Below are positions 39,512 through 47,334 of a stretch of DNA of 64,000 nt, piece by piece. Under the pieces are notes generated by a model. It was not told the DNA's origin and made no database searches. It saw only the letters and a list, made by a program, of their open reading frames with translations. The DNA comes from UBA11704 sp964576685 (GTDB lineage: Bacteria > Patescibacteriota > Minisyncoccia > Phycocordibacterales > UBA5272): NCBI GenBank assembly GCA_964576685.1, contig CAZNVC010000001.1, positions 8,912-72,911 on the forward strand. The letters are read 5' to 3'. Within the stretch, counting starts at the first letter, position 1, and every line of letters starts with the position of its first letter. The position numbers and the translations under genes were made by a program.

Positions 39512-40420
39512 ATGTACGACTTAATCATCATCGGTGGTGGACCAGCAGGATCTGCAGCAGCTGTGTATGCTGCACGTAAGCAATTAAAGACACTTCTTAT
39601 TGTTAAAGAATGGGGTGGACAATCTACAGTCTCAGAAGATATTCAGAATTGGATTGGTACTCCTCATATTTCTGGAGCAAATCTTGCTAAAGCGCTTCGC
39701 TCCCATGTGGAAGAATACAAAGGGGACGTACTTACTATTCTTGAAGAAGAAGTCACAGGTATGAAGGGGTCAGATGGCGATTTTACCGTCACCACCTCAA
39801 AAGGTGACCACAGTGGGAAGACAATACTCATTGCAACAGGTTCAGCTCGTCGCAAGCTTGAAGTACCAGGAGCAGACACTCTTGAACATAAGGGTCTTAC
39901 GTATTGTGCCTCTTGTGACGGACCCCTCTTTTCCGGTATGGATGTGGTAGTGGTTGGTGGAGGGAACGCAGGGTTTGAGTCCGCAGCACAACTTCTTGCA
40001 TATTGTAAGAGTGTTACACTACTTTCCCGCAGTGCACCAAAAGCAGATGCAATCACTATTGAAAAACTAAAAAATAATCCTCACTTCACCCTCATCGAAA
40101 ATGTTGCTCCGACTCGTGTTGAGGGATCTGTTTTTGTTGAATCAATTTCATATAAAGATACTGCTGGAGTCGAAATTGTGCTTCCGGTTGCAGCAGTCTT
40201 TGTAGAGATTGGCCAGATCCCGGCAACAGCGTTTGCTCAAGGATTCGTTGAAATGACTTCAACCAGCAACATCATTACTAATCCAAGAACCCAAGAGACC
40301 TCAGTACGTGGGGTATGGGCAGCAGGTGATTGTACTGACGTACTCTATCACCAGAACAATATTGCAGCTGGAGATGCAGTTCGTGCCCTTGAAGATATCT
40401 ACCTTCATCTTCACGCCTAA
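39512..40420 (+). CDS. trxB: Thioredoxin reductase
   Basis: 302 residues, FAD/NAD(P)H flavoprotein. FAD motif IIGGGPAGSAAAVYA (7-20), redox pair C132 and C135 in YCASCDGP, pyridine nucleotide motif VVGGGNAGFESA, and C-terminal FAD motif GVWAAGDCTD. The usual A-T-x-C-D-G has Ser in the second position. The NADPH-type HRR.. motif is replaced by LSRSAPKAD, so the cofactor preference is unclear. No thioredoxin gene is in the window. Confidence 0.92.
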   Translation: MYDLIIIGGGPAGSAAAVYAARKQLKTLLIVKEWGGQSTVSEDIQNWIGTPHISGANLAKALRSHVEEYKGDVLTILEEEVTGMKGSDGDFTVTTSKGDHSGKTILIATGSARRKLEVPGADTLEHKGLTYCASCDGPLFSGMDVVVVGGGNAGFESAAQLLAYCKSVTLLSRSAPKADAITIEKLKNNPHFTLIENVAPTRVEGSVFVESISYKDTAGVEIVLPVAAVFVEIGQIPATAFAQGFVEMTSTSNIITNPRTQETSVRGVWAAGDCTDVLYHQNNIAAGDAVRALEDIYLHLHA

Positions 40421-40528
40421 ACAAAAACTCTAGTGATATGATTAATAGCCATCCTTAGGCTATTTTCGAGTGTAAAGATTTGTGCTAGTATAAGTTCCTG
40501 TCTTCATATTCCAAAAAAGGATAATGAA

Positions 40529-40906
40529 ATGGTGAGAGAAATTAAAATGAGCTTTGGGCTTACTCAAGACCAAAAAGAAAGATTCCGCACGTGGGCAACC
40601 GCTCTCCCAGAAAGTAGACTCATCGACAGACCTCGGTTTGAGTTCTTTTTTATTACAACATCAAATAACCACACAAGCATCTCTGTTGTGTGTCATGCAA
40701 GTAAAAAAAGTCTTAACCTTGGAGCCATGGAAGAAACAGGAACCTACAAGATAAGTGAAACCCCACTGAAGAAATCCTCTGTGGAGGTATTCAATACCCT
40801 CATCAATTCCTTTCCATCTGCTTCCTACACATTCTCCTTTTCACCTTCGGAGATTGGTGTTGCTACTGTGTTTTCAATCAACATTACAGATTACACTGCA
40901 TGGTAG
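40529..40906 (+). CDS. SD-led orphan protein
   Basis: 125 residues (MVREIKMSFGLTQDQKERFR...), soluble, with an N-terminal helix and several predicted strands (FEFFFITTSNNHTSISVVCH; YTFSFSPSEIGVATVFSI). Possibly a small beta domain. AAAAAGGATAATGAA precedes the ATG and a TGC-TAGTAT extended -10 lies about 40 bases upstream. It has its own terminator. No family recognised. Confidence 0.55.
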   Translation: MVREIKMSFGLTQDQKERFRTWATALPESRLIDRPRFEFFFITTSNNHTSISVVCHASKKSLNLGAMEETGTYKISETPLKKSSVEVFNTLINSFPSASYTFSFSPSEIGVATVFSINITDYTAW

Positions 40907-40935
40907 TCAGTACTACAAATGTAAAAGATGTCCTA

Positions 40936-40966
40936 TGCACCGAAGTCCTATCGGTGCACTTTTTTA
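40936..40966 (+). terminator. Terminator of the orphan gene
   Basis: TGCACCGA and TCGGTGCA flank a seven-base loop and are followed by a T run. The stop of the convergent TfoX-like gene lies in the loop. Confidence 0.75.
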
Positions 40967-41316
40967 TTCTTAACGTTCTGTGTAGATTTCTTTGGTAACA
41001 CTGCAACCGAAAGTGCGGTGTGTAACCACACCTCAAGATCTTCTCTATGTTCATAAATCTCAGGCGGTACGAGAAAGTAGTTAAGATGTGCATCCTCTCC
41101 TTCTTTTGTATACGTAAATTGCTTACTTCCGCGTTCTATGTACCATGTAGCAAGTTCCTGTGACCCCTTGAAATAGAGCTCTTCTTTTTCGACGATTGCA
41201 AAAGCTTTTCCTTCATAATAAAGAATGTATGCCCCCATCATTGCACGTGCAGTAATAGGTTCATTTTCACCAAAAATATCATACAAGATATAGTCAAGAA
41301 AAGGTGTTGATTTCAT
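40948..41316 (-). CDS. TfoX N-terminal-domain protein
   Basis: 122 residues. ITARAMMGAYILYYEGKAFAIV followed by EELYFKGS is the TfoX_N pattern (A-R-x-M-F-G-G-x-x-L-Y-x-x-G-x-x-F-A-L-V...L-Y-L-K). Only this domain is present; the C-terminal TfoX half is missing and replaced by a basic tail. TfoX/Sxy regulates competence in gamma-proteobacteria, but single-domain proteins are widespread and of unknown action. A TACACT box lies six bases before the ATG. Confidence 0.75.
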   Translation of the reverse strand: MKSTPFLDYILYDIFGENEPITARAMMGAYILYYEGKAFAIVEKEELYFKGSQELATWYIERGSKQFTYTKEGEDAHLNYFLVPPEIYEHREDLEVWLHTALSVAVLPKKSTQNVKNKKVHR

Positions 41317-41410
41317 CGTTGTAGTGTATCAGATTTCATAAGCAGTCTCCTCTCCCTATGGATGACAGATAACTCACAACTGCGTCCATTAAATTTGATA
41401 TACTTCTTCC

Positions 41411-42679
41411 ATGTCTAGAACATCTTTCATGAAGCGATTCGCTCGATCTATTGGCCCTGGGGTTGTAACTGGTGTTGCTGATGACGATCCATCAGGAATC
41501 GCAACCTATGCTCAGACCGGCGCTATCTTTGGTCTTTCACAGCTCTGGATGACACTCTATTCACTTCCACTTATGATAGCGGTACAAGAAATGTGTGCCC
41601 GCATAGGCATGATCACTGGTAAAGGGATTGCGGGAGTAATTAAATCTCATTATTCAAAAACAATCCTTTGGATTGCGGTCACACTCCTTAGTATTGCTAA
41701 CATCATTAATGTCGGAGCTGACTTGGGAGCCATGGGGCAAGCGATGAGTCTTATCACTCCTCTTTCGTTTGGCATCTCACTCATCGCTATTACTTTTTTT
41801 ACTCTTGTTTCAGCAATCTTTATTCCATACCACCTTTATGCGAGGGTACTTAAATATTTAGCCGCAACAGTACTCTCCTATATCGTAGCTGCATTTTTTA
41901 TTCACCAGGACTGGGGGAAGGTAACATTTGCCACCATTGTACCTCATATTGAGTGGAACAAGGATTTTCTTCTTAATATCACTGCCTTTCTAGGAACCAC
42001 TATCTCTCCATATCTTTTCTTTTGGCAAGCAGACGAAGAAGTAGAGGAAGAAATTGAACATCGTAAAATTCTTGCGTTTGGGAAAGGACGTCCAAAGGTC
42101 ACAAAGGGTGATATCCACCAGATGCGATCTGATACCGTAACAGGTATGTTTCTTTCTAATCTCATCGCGTTCTTCATTATCATCACTGCCTCAGGGACAA
42201 TTTCTGGAGGCCATCACACGATTACCTCAGCAACTGAGCTTGCGGAAGCGCTACGACCTCTTGCGGGCGACTTTGCAGTGTACTTGTTTGCTTTTGGTAT
42301 TTTAGGTACAGGGCTTCTTGCTATCCCTGTACTCGCTGGAGCTGTCGCGTATGCTGTGGCCGAGACATTTAGTATTCCAATAGGGTTAAGTAAGAAATTT
42401 AAGCAAGCGATTGGTTTTTATGGAGTGCTTACTGTAGCTATTTTAGTTGGAGTAATTCTTAACTTTATCAACATTGATCCAATTCTTATGCTGTACTATG
42501 CAGCCGCAGTGAATGGTATTCTAGCGGCCCCCCTTCTTGTAATTATACTTTTCGTTGCAAATAACAAAAAAATTCTTGGCGATAAAGTAAACGGTACACT
42601 CAGTAATGTGCTTGTGATTGTGACAACAATTATTATGGCAATTATTTCCCTCTTCACTATTGAGTCATTCTTTAAATAA
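41411..42679 (+). CDS. NRAMP-family metal transporter, divergent metal site
   Basis: 422 residues with about eleven helices in the LeuT-type NRAMP fold. The helix 1 motif is DDDPSGIATY (D26-P-S-G) in place of D-P-G-N. The helix 6 motif normally A-x-x-M-P-H is TTISPYLFFWQA, so the metal-coordinating methionine is absent. Such substitutions occur in NRAMP-related transporters that do not carry the usual Mn/Fe, some of them magnesium transporters, so the substrate should not be assumed to be manganese. TATACT at 41399-41404 is six bases before the ATG. Confidence 0.85.
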   Translation: MSRTSFMKRFARSIGPGVVTGVADDDPSGIATYAQTGAIFGLSQLWMTLYSLPLMIAVQEMCARIGMITGKGIAGVIKSHYSKTILWIAVTLLSIANIINVGADLGAMGQAMSLITPLSFGISLIAITFFTLVSAIFIPYHLYARVLKYLAATVLSYIVAAFFIHQDWGKVTFATIVPHIEWNKDFLLNITAFLGTTISPYLFFWQADEEVEEEIEHRKILAFGKGRPKVTKGDIHQMRSDTVTGMFLSNLIAFFIIITASGTISGGHHTITSATELAEALRPLAGDFAVYLFAFGILGTGLLAIPVLAGAVAYAVAETFSIPIGLSKKFKQAIGFYGVLTVAILVGVILNFINIDPILMLYYAAAVNGILAAPLLVIILFVANNKKILGDKVNGTLSNVLVIVTTIIMAIISLFTIESFFK

Positions 42680-42781
42680 TTTCACTCGGGGTTTTGTAGA
42701 GGAAGACTTTCTTAGGACGTGTACAGTTTTTCTCTATAAGACTAATACCACATACTACACCTATTAATATATCACATATGA

Positions 42782-42787
42782 TATACT
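42782..42787 (+). promoter_or_regulatory. -10 box of the HTH-MurA gene
   Basis: TATACT seven bases before the ATG, with AT-rich sequence containing TATCACATATGATA, an imperfect dyad that could be an operator for the protein's own HTH domain. Confidence 0.5.
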
Positions 42788-42794
42788 CTTTCTC

Positions 42795-44309
42795 ATGGAA
42801 GTAAACGATCAAGTAAAAATAGGGCTATTTATTAAAAAATTACGAGAAGAACAGGGAATGACACAAGAAGAATTCTCTGAAAAACTAAAAACATCACAGC
42901 CGGCTGTCGCAAGAATTGAAGCCGGAAATCAAAACGTTACCATAGACCAGCTTATGAAAATGGGTGAAGTGCTTAAACGCACTATTGTAAGCATCCAAGA
43001 TACCATTGATTTTCAAGTAGAAGGTGGAAGGAAACTAAGCGGAAGTATTACCACTAATACGTCAAAAAATGGAGCAATTAACATGATGGTTGCGGCACTC
43101 GTTAACTCTGGAACCACAACACTTCGCGACATCCCACATATTGAAGAAGTACATCGTTACAAGGAACTTCTCGAGAGTCTTGGCGTAAAGATTCGCTGGA
43201 CACATGATGACACCGCCCTTGAAATCACTCCACCCAAAAAGCTTTCATTCTCAAAAATGAATATGCCTGTGGCTGAGAAAATACGATCATTTACATTTGC
43301 TGGTGCCTTTATTCATTTCAGTAACTCATTCTCACTCCCTCATTCTGGCGGTTGTAAAATGGGTGAACGCACAGTAGCTTCACATAAGTATGCACTCGAC
43401 TATTTAGGGGTACATGTGGTAACAAAGGAAAATCGCTATGAGATTACCTACAAGGAGCTACACCCGGGAACTATCCCCCTTTATGAATCATCAGATACCG
43501 GCGCGATTACTGCCCTCATCGCTGCTGCAAAAATAGACGGTACGACAACAATAAAGTTTGCACCTCCTAACTATCAAGTTCAAGATGTCTGTTTCCTTCT
43601 TCAGTCGTTTGGTGTTCGTATCGATGGAGTAGGGACAACCACACTCACTGTACACGGTAAAAAGAATATCAACTGTAATATTGAGCATTACAATAGTGAA
43701 GACCCTATCGAGAGCATGTTTTTCATCTCTGCTGGTATTGTCACAAAATCAAAGCTCACCATTATGAGATGTCCAATAGAATTTCTTACCCTTGAATTAG
43801 AAAAGTTGAAACGTATGGGCTTACACTACAAAGAATCAAAATCGTATTTGGCCAAAAATGGTAAGACTTCTTTGGTTGATATCACAATATCACCTTCAGA
43901 CCTTATTGCGCCTTACGATAAGATTCATACCCAGCCATTTCCAGGAATCAATAATGATAACTTGCCGTTTTTCGTCCCGATTGCATGTTTTGCATCTGGC
44001 CAAACTCTCATCCATGACTGGACTTGGGAGAATCGTGCAATTTATTTTACTGAACTCAATCGTCTTGGTGCCGATATTAAATTACTTGACCCACACCGAG
44101 CACTTGTCACTGGGGTAAAGCGCCTTCGTGGTGCGCAGATCGTTTCCCCTCCTGCATTACGACCGACAGCTATCATTTTGATTGCCATGCTTGCCGCTGA
44201 AGGAACATCCATGCTTCACAATGTGTACTCTATTAAACGAGGCTATGCAGATATAGCAGAACGATTAAATAGTATAGGGGCAAAAATTACAGTATTACGA
44301 GGAGTATAA
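42795..44309 (+). CDS. murA: XRE-type HTH domain fused to MurA
   Basis: 504 residues in two parts. Residues about 9-62 form a Cro/C1-type helix-turn-helix (LREEQGMTQEEFSEKLKTSQPAVARIEAG). Residues about 75-504 are UDP-GlcNAc 1-carboxyvinyltransferase, first step of peptidoglycan synthesis: K91-N92 in SKNGAIN, catalytic C187 in SGGCKMGER, and the closing EGTSMLHNVYSIKRGYADI. All MurA active residues that can be recognised are present, so both parts may work. It may be a DNA-bound sensor of its own pathway or an enzyme with a regulatory head; this is inference. No other mur genes are adjacent. Confidence 0.88.
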   Translation: MEVNDQVKIGLFIKKLREEQGMTQEEFSEKLKTSQPAVARIEAGNQNVTIDQLMKMGEVLKRTIVSIQDTIDFQVEGGRKLSGSITTNTSKNGAINMMVAALVNSGTTTLRDIPHIEEVHRYKELLESLGVKIRWTHDDTALEITPPKKLSFSKMNMPVAEKIRSFTFAGAFIHFSNSFSLPHSGGCKMGERTVASHKYALDYLGVHVVTKENRYEITYKELHPGTIPLYESSDTGAITALIAAAKIDGTTTIKFAPPNYQVQDVCFLLQSFGVRIDGVGTTTLTVHGKKNINCNIEHYNSEDPIESMFFISAGIVTKSKLTIMRCPIEFLTLELEKLKRMGLHYKESKSYLAKNGKTSLVDITISPSDLIAPYDKIHTQPFPGINNDNLPFFVPIACFASGQTLIHDWTWENRAIYFTELNRLGADIKLLDPHRALVTGVKRLRGAQIVSPPALRPTAIILIAMLAAEGTSMLHNVYSIKRGYADIAERLNSIGAKITVLRGV

Positions 44310-44346
44310 GGTAAGGAATAACCATTAGGGTATAAGTTTTTAGAAA

Positions 44347-44376
44347 TACAAAAAGCAGCTTTCGGCTGCTTTTTGT
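44347..44376. terminator. Terminator between convergent genes
   Basis: CAAAAAGCAGC-TTTCG-GCTGCTTTTTG, separating the MurA fusion from the histidine kinase. Confidence 0.8.
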
Positions 44377-44411
44377 AGTACTACTAATCCCTATACTTAA
44401 GTGGTGAATGT

Positions 44412-45218
44412 CTAGTCCAATGTAGTTCTCCCCTCTTTCTTCACCATCCCTTTAGTAGGAAAGGTGACATAAAAAGTGGTTCCAACATTTTCTGTTGAAG
44501 AAAACCAAATCTTTCCTCCGACCCGATCAATAATTGTTTTCACAACATATAGACCAAGACCAGAATCTGACCCTTCTGTATCCTTAACATTACTTGCTCT
44601 AAACATCTTGGAGAAAATTTTAGGTTTTTCTGATTCTGGAATACCTATTCCAGAATCAGAAACAGTAACAAGAATACTTTCTTCTTCCGTCACAATATCT
44701 CCAACTTTTTCTTGTGGGGCAATGAGGGTAGTCGCAACAACGACTTTCCCAGCGTTTGGTGAAAACGCGACAGCATTCGACAGAAGTGTTTTGAGAATTA
44801 TAAAACATAGATGCTTATCAGCCTGTATGTTTTTAATTGCTCCCTTCTCTTCTTTTTCAACAGTAACATTTTTTTGGCTCGCGTCCTTTTTGAGAAAAAC
44901 GATTGCCTCCTCAACCACGTCAGCAATAGACATGTCTACCGGTGAAATACTAAACGTATCCAAATCTAGTCTGGATACGTTGAGTAACGACCTCACGAGG
45001 TCTATTGCACGCTGATTACTTGATTCTATTACGGTAAGATATTTACGCTGTTCCTCTGTAAGTGGTCCTGCATCACCATCAAGAAGTATTTCTGTATACC
45101 ACTTAATGACTGAAAGAGGTGAACGTAACGCATGAGAAGAAAGAGAGACAAAATCATCTTTTCCTTCCTCTTTTTGAGGAACTGCACTATCTTTCTTACC
45201 AAAAAACCAAGCTATCAT
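44412..45218 (-). CDS. Sensor-less histidine kinase at the end of the pilus operon
   Basis: 268 residues from the ATG at 45218. Phospho-acceptor H29 in SSHALRSPLSVIKWY, N box LLSNAVAFS, G1 DSGIGIP, F box region FSKMFRAS and G2 GSGLGLY are all present. The first 25 residues (IAWFFGKKDS) are too short for a sensor or full membrane domain, so it is soluble or loosely attached. It directly follows the major pilin gene, about 10 bases apart. The response regulator at the head of the same cluster is its likely partner. Confidence 0.88.
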   Translation of the reverse strand: MIAWFFGKKDSAVPQKEEGKDDFVSLSSHALRSPLSVIKWYTEILLDGDAGPLTEEQRKYLTVIESSNQRAIDLVRSLLNVSRLDLDTFSISPVDMSIADVVEEAIVFLKKDASQKNVTVEKEEKGAIKNIQADKHLCFIILKTLLSNAVAFSPNAGKVVVATTLIAPQEKVGDIVTEEESILVTVSDSGIGIPESEKPKIFSKMFRASNVKDTEGSDSGLGLYVVKTIIDRVGGKIWFSSTENVGTTFYVTFPTKGMVKKEGRTTLD

Positions 45219-45227
45219 AGAATGCAA

Positions 45228-45671
45228 CTAGCGAGTTGCTGAAATTGTCATTCCTTGCTCTGGGAACTGTGCAGAAACACTAATACGTCCTTCTGCGGTT
45301 CTAGAAACAGTGTACCCTGCGCCGTTAGCAGCAGTTTTCTGTGGTTCTGAAGGAATAGAAACGACGTACTTAGGAATAAGCACTGAGAGATCTACAAGAC
45401 CTGAACATGAAGCTGCTCCTGTAGCACAGATTTCAGTTGTTGTTGCAGTGATTCCTGTTGGCAATGTTCCATTATTATCAATAGAATACTGGGAGATTGC
45501 GTTAAGAATAGTGTTAACGTCTGACTTTCTCTGTGCGTTACGTGTATCACCAAGTTGCTTGTTTGGGTTAATAGCAACAATAACGATACCTGCAAGAATA
45601 GCGATAGCTGCAACCACGAGAAGGATTTCAATAAGTGTGAATCCTTTCTGGTTACGTAGTATGTTTTTCAT
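45228..45671 (-). CDS. Type IV major pilin, copy 1
   Basis: 147 residues. Prepilin leader MKNILRNQKG, cleavage before F, then the hydrophobic spine FTLIEILLVVAAIAILAGIVIVAINP with the invariant E5. A soluble domain has one cysteine pair (EICATGAASC). Nearly identical to the neighbouring copy except for residues about 112-136 (AANGAGYTVSRTAEGRISVS here). The nucleotide identity extends from the stop codon to about 20 bases before the ATG, so the whole gene was duplicated. Confidence 0.93.
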   Translation of the reverse strand: MKNILRNQKGFTLIEILLVVAAIAILAGIVIVAINPNKQLGDTRNAQRKSDVNTILNAISQYSIDNNGTLPTGITATTTEICATGAASCSGLVDLSVLIPKYVVSIPSEPQKTAANGAGYTVSRTAEGRISVSAQFPEQGMTISATR

Positions 45672-45854
45672 AAATATAAAGAATACAATTTTAATTGTGT
45701 ATTCAAAACTAATTAAACTATTAAATATACACTGTTAGGTTTTGGTTTACTATAACCTAAGTCAAGTAAAACCTTTACCAACCTACCTCCTAAGTATAGC
45801 AAACAATTGCCATTTTAGAAGCCATTAATCCCCTTTTCTGTGAAAACAGAGAAT

Positions 45855-46298
45855 TTAGCGAGTTGCTGAAATTGTCATTCCTTGCTCTGGGAACTGTGCC
45901 TCTACATAGATACGACTTGCTGCTGTCCTTGACACTCTGTACCCTGCACCATTTGCATCAGTCTTTTGTGGTTCTGAAGGAATAGAAACGACGTACTTAG
46001 GAATAAGCACTGAGAGATCTACAAGACCTGAACATGAAGCTGCTCCTGTAGCACAGATTTCAGTTGTTGTTGCAGTGATTCCTGTTGGCAATGTTCCATT
46101 ATTATCAATAGAATACTGGGAGATTGCGTTAAGAATAGTGTTAACGTCTGACTTTCTCTGTGCGTTACGTGTATCACCAAGTTGCTTGTTTGGGTTAATA
46201 GCAACAATAACGATACCTGCAAGAATAGCGATAGCTGCAACCACGAGAAGGATTTCAATAAGTGTGAATCCTTTCTGGTTACGTAGTATGTTTTTCAT
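45855..46298 (-). CDS. Type IV major pilin, copy 2
   Basis: 147 residues, same leader, spine and cysteine pair as copy 1. The C-terminal patch reads DANGAGYRVSRTAASRIYVE. Between the two genes 22 of 67 bases in that patch differ by substitution only, while the flanking 40 and more than 300 bases appear identical. The ATG at 46298 is chosen because the leader must be short; an in-frame extension upstream would add a second hydrophobic segment. Confidence 0.93.
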   Translation of the reverse strand: MKNILRNQKGFTLIEILLVVAAIAILAGIVIVAINPNKQLGDTRNAQRKSDVNTILNAISQYSIDNNGTLPTGITATTTEICATGAASCSGLVDLSVLIPKYVVSIPSEPQKTDANGAGYRVSRTAASRIYVEAQFPEQGMTISATR

Positions 46299-46380
46299 AA
46301 ATATAAAGAATGCTAACCAAATTAAAATAATAATAACGACACAAGTCAAACATTTCCTCTCTACTGAGTATAGCAGACAC

Positions 46381-46812
46381 TCAGAAATCCGAAACCTCCT
46401 CCCAAGAGGATAAGGTGATAGACGGTGAAGTCCCGGTCACTATTACTTTTATTTTTGCAGTTACCGTTCCCAGTAAACCTGTTGCTTTAATGGTTGTAAT
46501 ACTACTTGTTGACGTAATGATATATGTACATGTTCCAGAAGCAATAGTGAGACCACCAGAACCTGATGTAGTGCTTGTCTCAAGTATTTTTTGTAGAGCC
46601 TCTTCAGCACATGACGATGCCATACTCCTTGCACCTCCAGATTGTTGTAAAGAAAAATCGGTTTTTGATGCCATTACCCCAGACGCAATGACTGACACCA
46701 TGATAGCAACACCAATAGCTGAGATAAGGATCACCGAAAGAAGTGCGATATACCCTCTTTTCATTTCTAGTAACACTTTTCGTGTCTTTACTTTTTCTTG
46801 CATAGATATCAT
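46381..46812 (-). CDS. PilX-like minor pilus protein
   Basis: 143 residues. After a basic head, MKRGYIALLSVILISAIGVAIMVSVIASG forms a single N-terminal membrane helix resembling the PilX N-terminal family, without the G/F-x4-E prepilin site. A Ser/Thr/Gly-rich extracytoplasmic domain with a cysteine pair (SSCAEEAL, SGTCTYI) follows. It begins within 4 bases of the upstream prepilin gene. An alternative start three codons in is possible. A role in pilus assembly is inferred from position. Confidence 0.75.
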   Translation of the reverse strand: MISMQEKVKTRKVLLEMKRGYIALLSVILISAIGVAIMVSVIASGVMASKTDFSLQQSGGARSMASSCAEEALQKILETSTTSGSGGLTIASGTCTYIITSTSSITTIKATGLLGTVTAKIKVIVTGTSPSITLSSWEEVSDF

Positions 46813-46815
46813 TAA

Positions 46816-47328
46816 TTACCGTAGTGTAGCACTTCCACTGAATGCTTTTGTAAAAGTATATTCACTTTTTCCTGAAGAAGTCGCATAATCAATCACAAAA
46901 GAAATTCTTATGATTTTGTCTGTAGAACTTGCTGAAGAGATGTTTTGAAAACTAAGGGTGGAAACCTTTACCCGTGAGTTAGTGAGCGGGACCACTGCTT
47001 TCGTTCCTTCCTTAATGGTAAACACAGTTCCGCTTGCAGTAAACACTGTCGGATTAAGGAGCGCATTACTTGTAGTAAGCGATAGTGTTGATGACGAGGT
47101 GCCTATAGAAGGAATCTGGATACTTCTCCCGTTGCGAACTGTTTGAGTAATAAGATGCATCACCTCAAACCCTTGCTGATTCACTTCAGTAATTACCTGA
47201 CTTTTCACACGAGCACCAAGCAGAAAGGAAAGGAAAGTGGAAAGTGAGAGAAGGATAATTGAACACAACGCAACATATAAAGTCATTTCTATCAACGTAA
47301 ATCCTTTTTTTGGACGAAAGAAAATCAT
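46816..47328 (-). CDS. Type IV prepilin-like minor pilin, PulG/PulJ type
   Basis: 170 residues from the ATG at 47328. Leader MIFFRPKKG, cleavage site G/FTLIE, hydrophobic spine MTLYVALCSIILLSLSTFLSFLLG, then a Ser/Thr-rich beta domain without cysteines. Resembles the PulJ/PilW group of minor pseudopilins that prime pilus assembly. Confidence 0.83.
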   Translation of the reverse strand: MIFFRPKKGFTLIEMTLYVALCSIILLSLSTFLSFLLGARVKSQVITEVNQQGFEVMHLITQTVRNGRSIQIPSIGTSSSTLSLTTSNALLNPTVFTASGTVFTIKEGTKAVVPLTNSRVKVSTLSFQNISSASSTDKIIRISFVIDYATSSGKSEYTFTKAFSGSATLR

Positions 47329-47334
47329 AGACAA

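Noticed and set aside
45228..46298. Diversity-generating retroelement as cause of the variable pilin patch
   Set aside because: Differences are not restricted to adenines of a template strand; all substitution types are seen, and there is no reverse transcriptase gene or template repeat nearby. Gene conversion is the better explanation.
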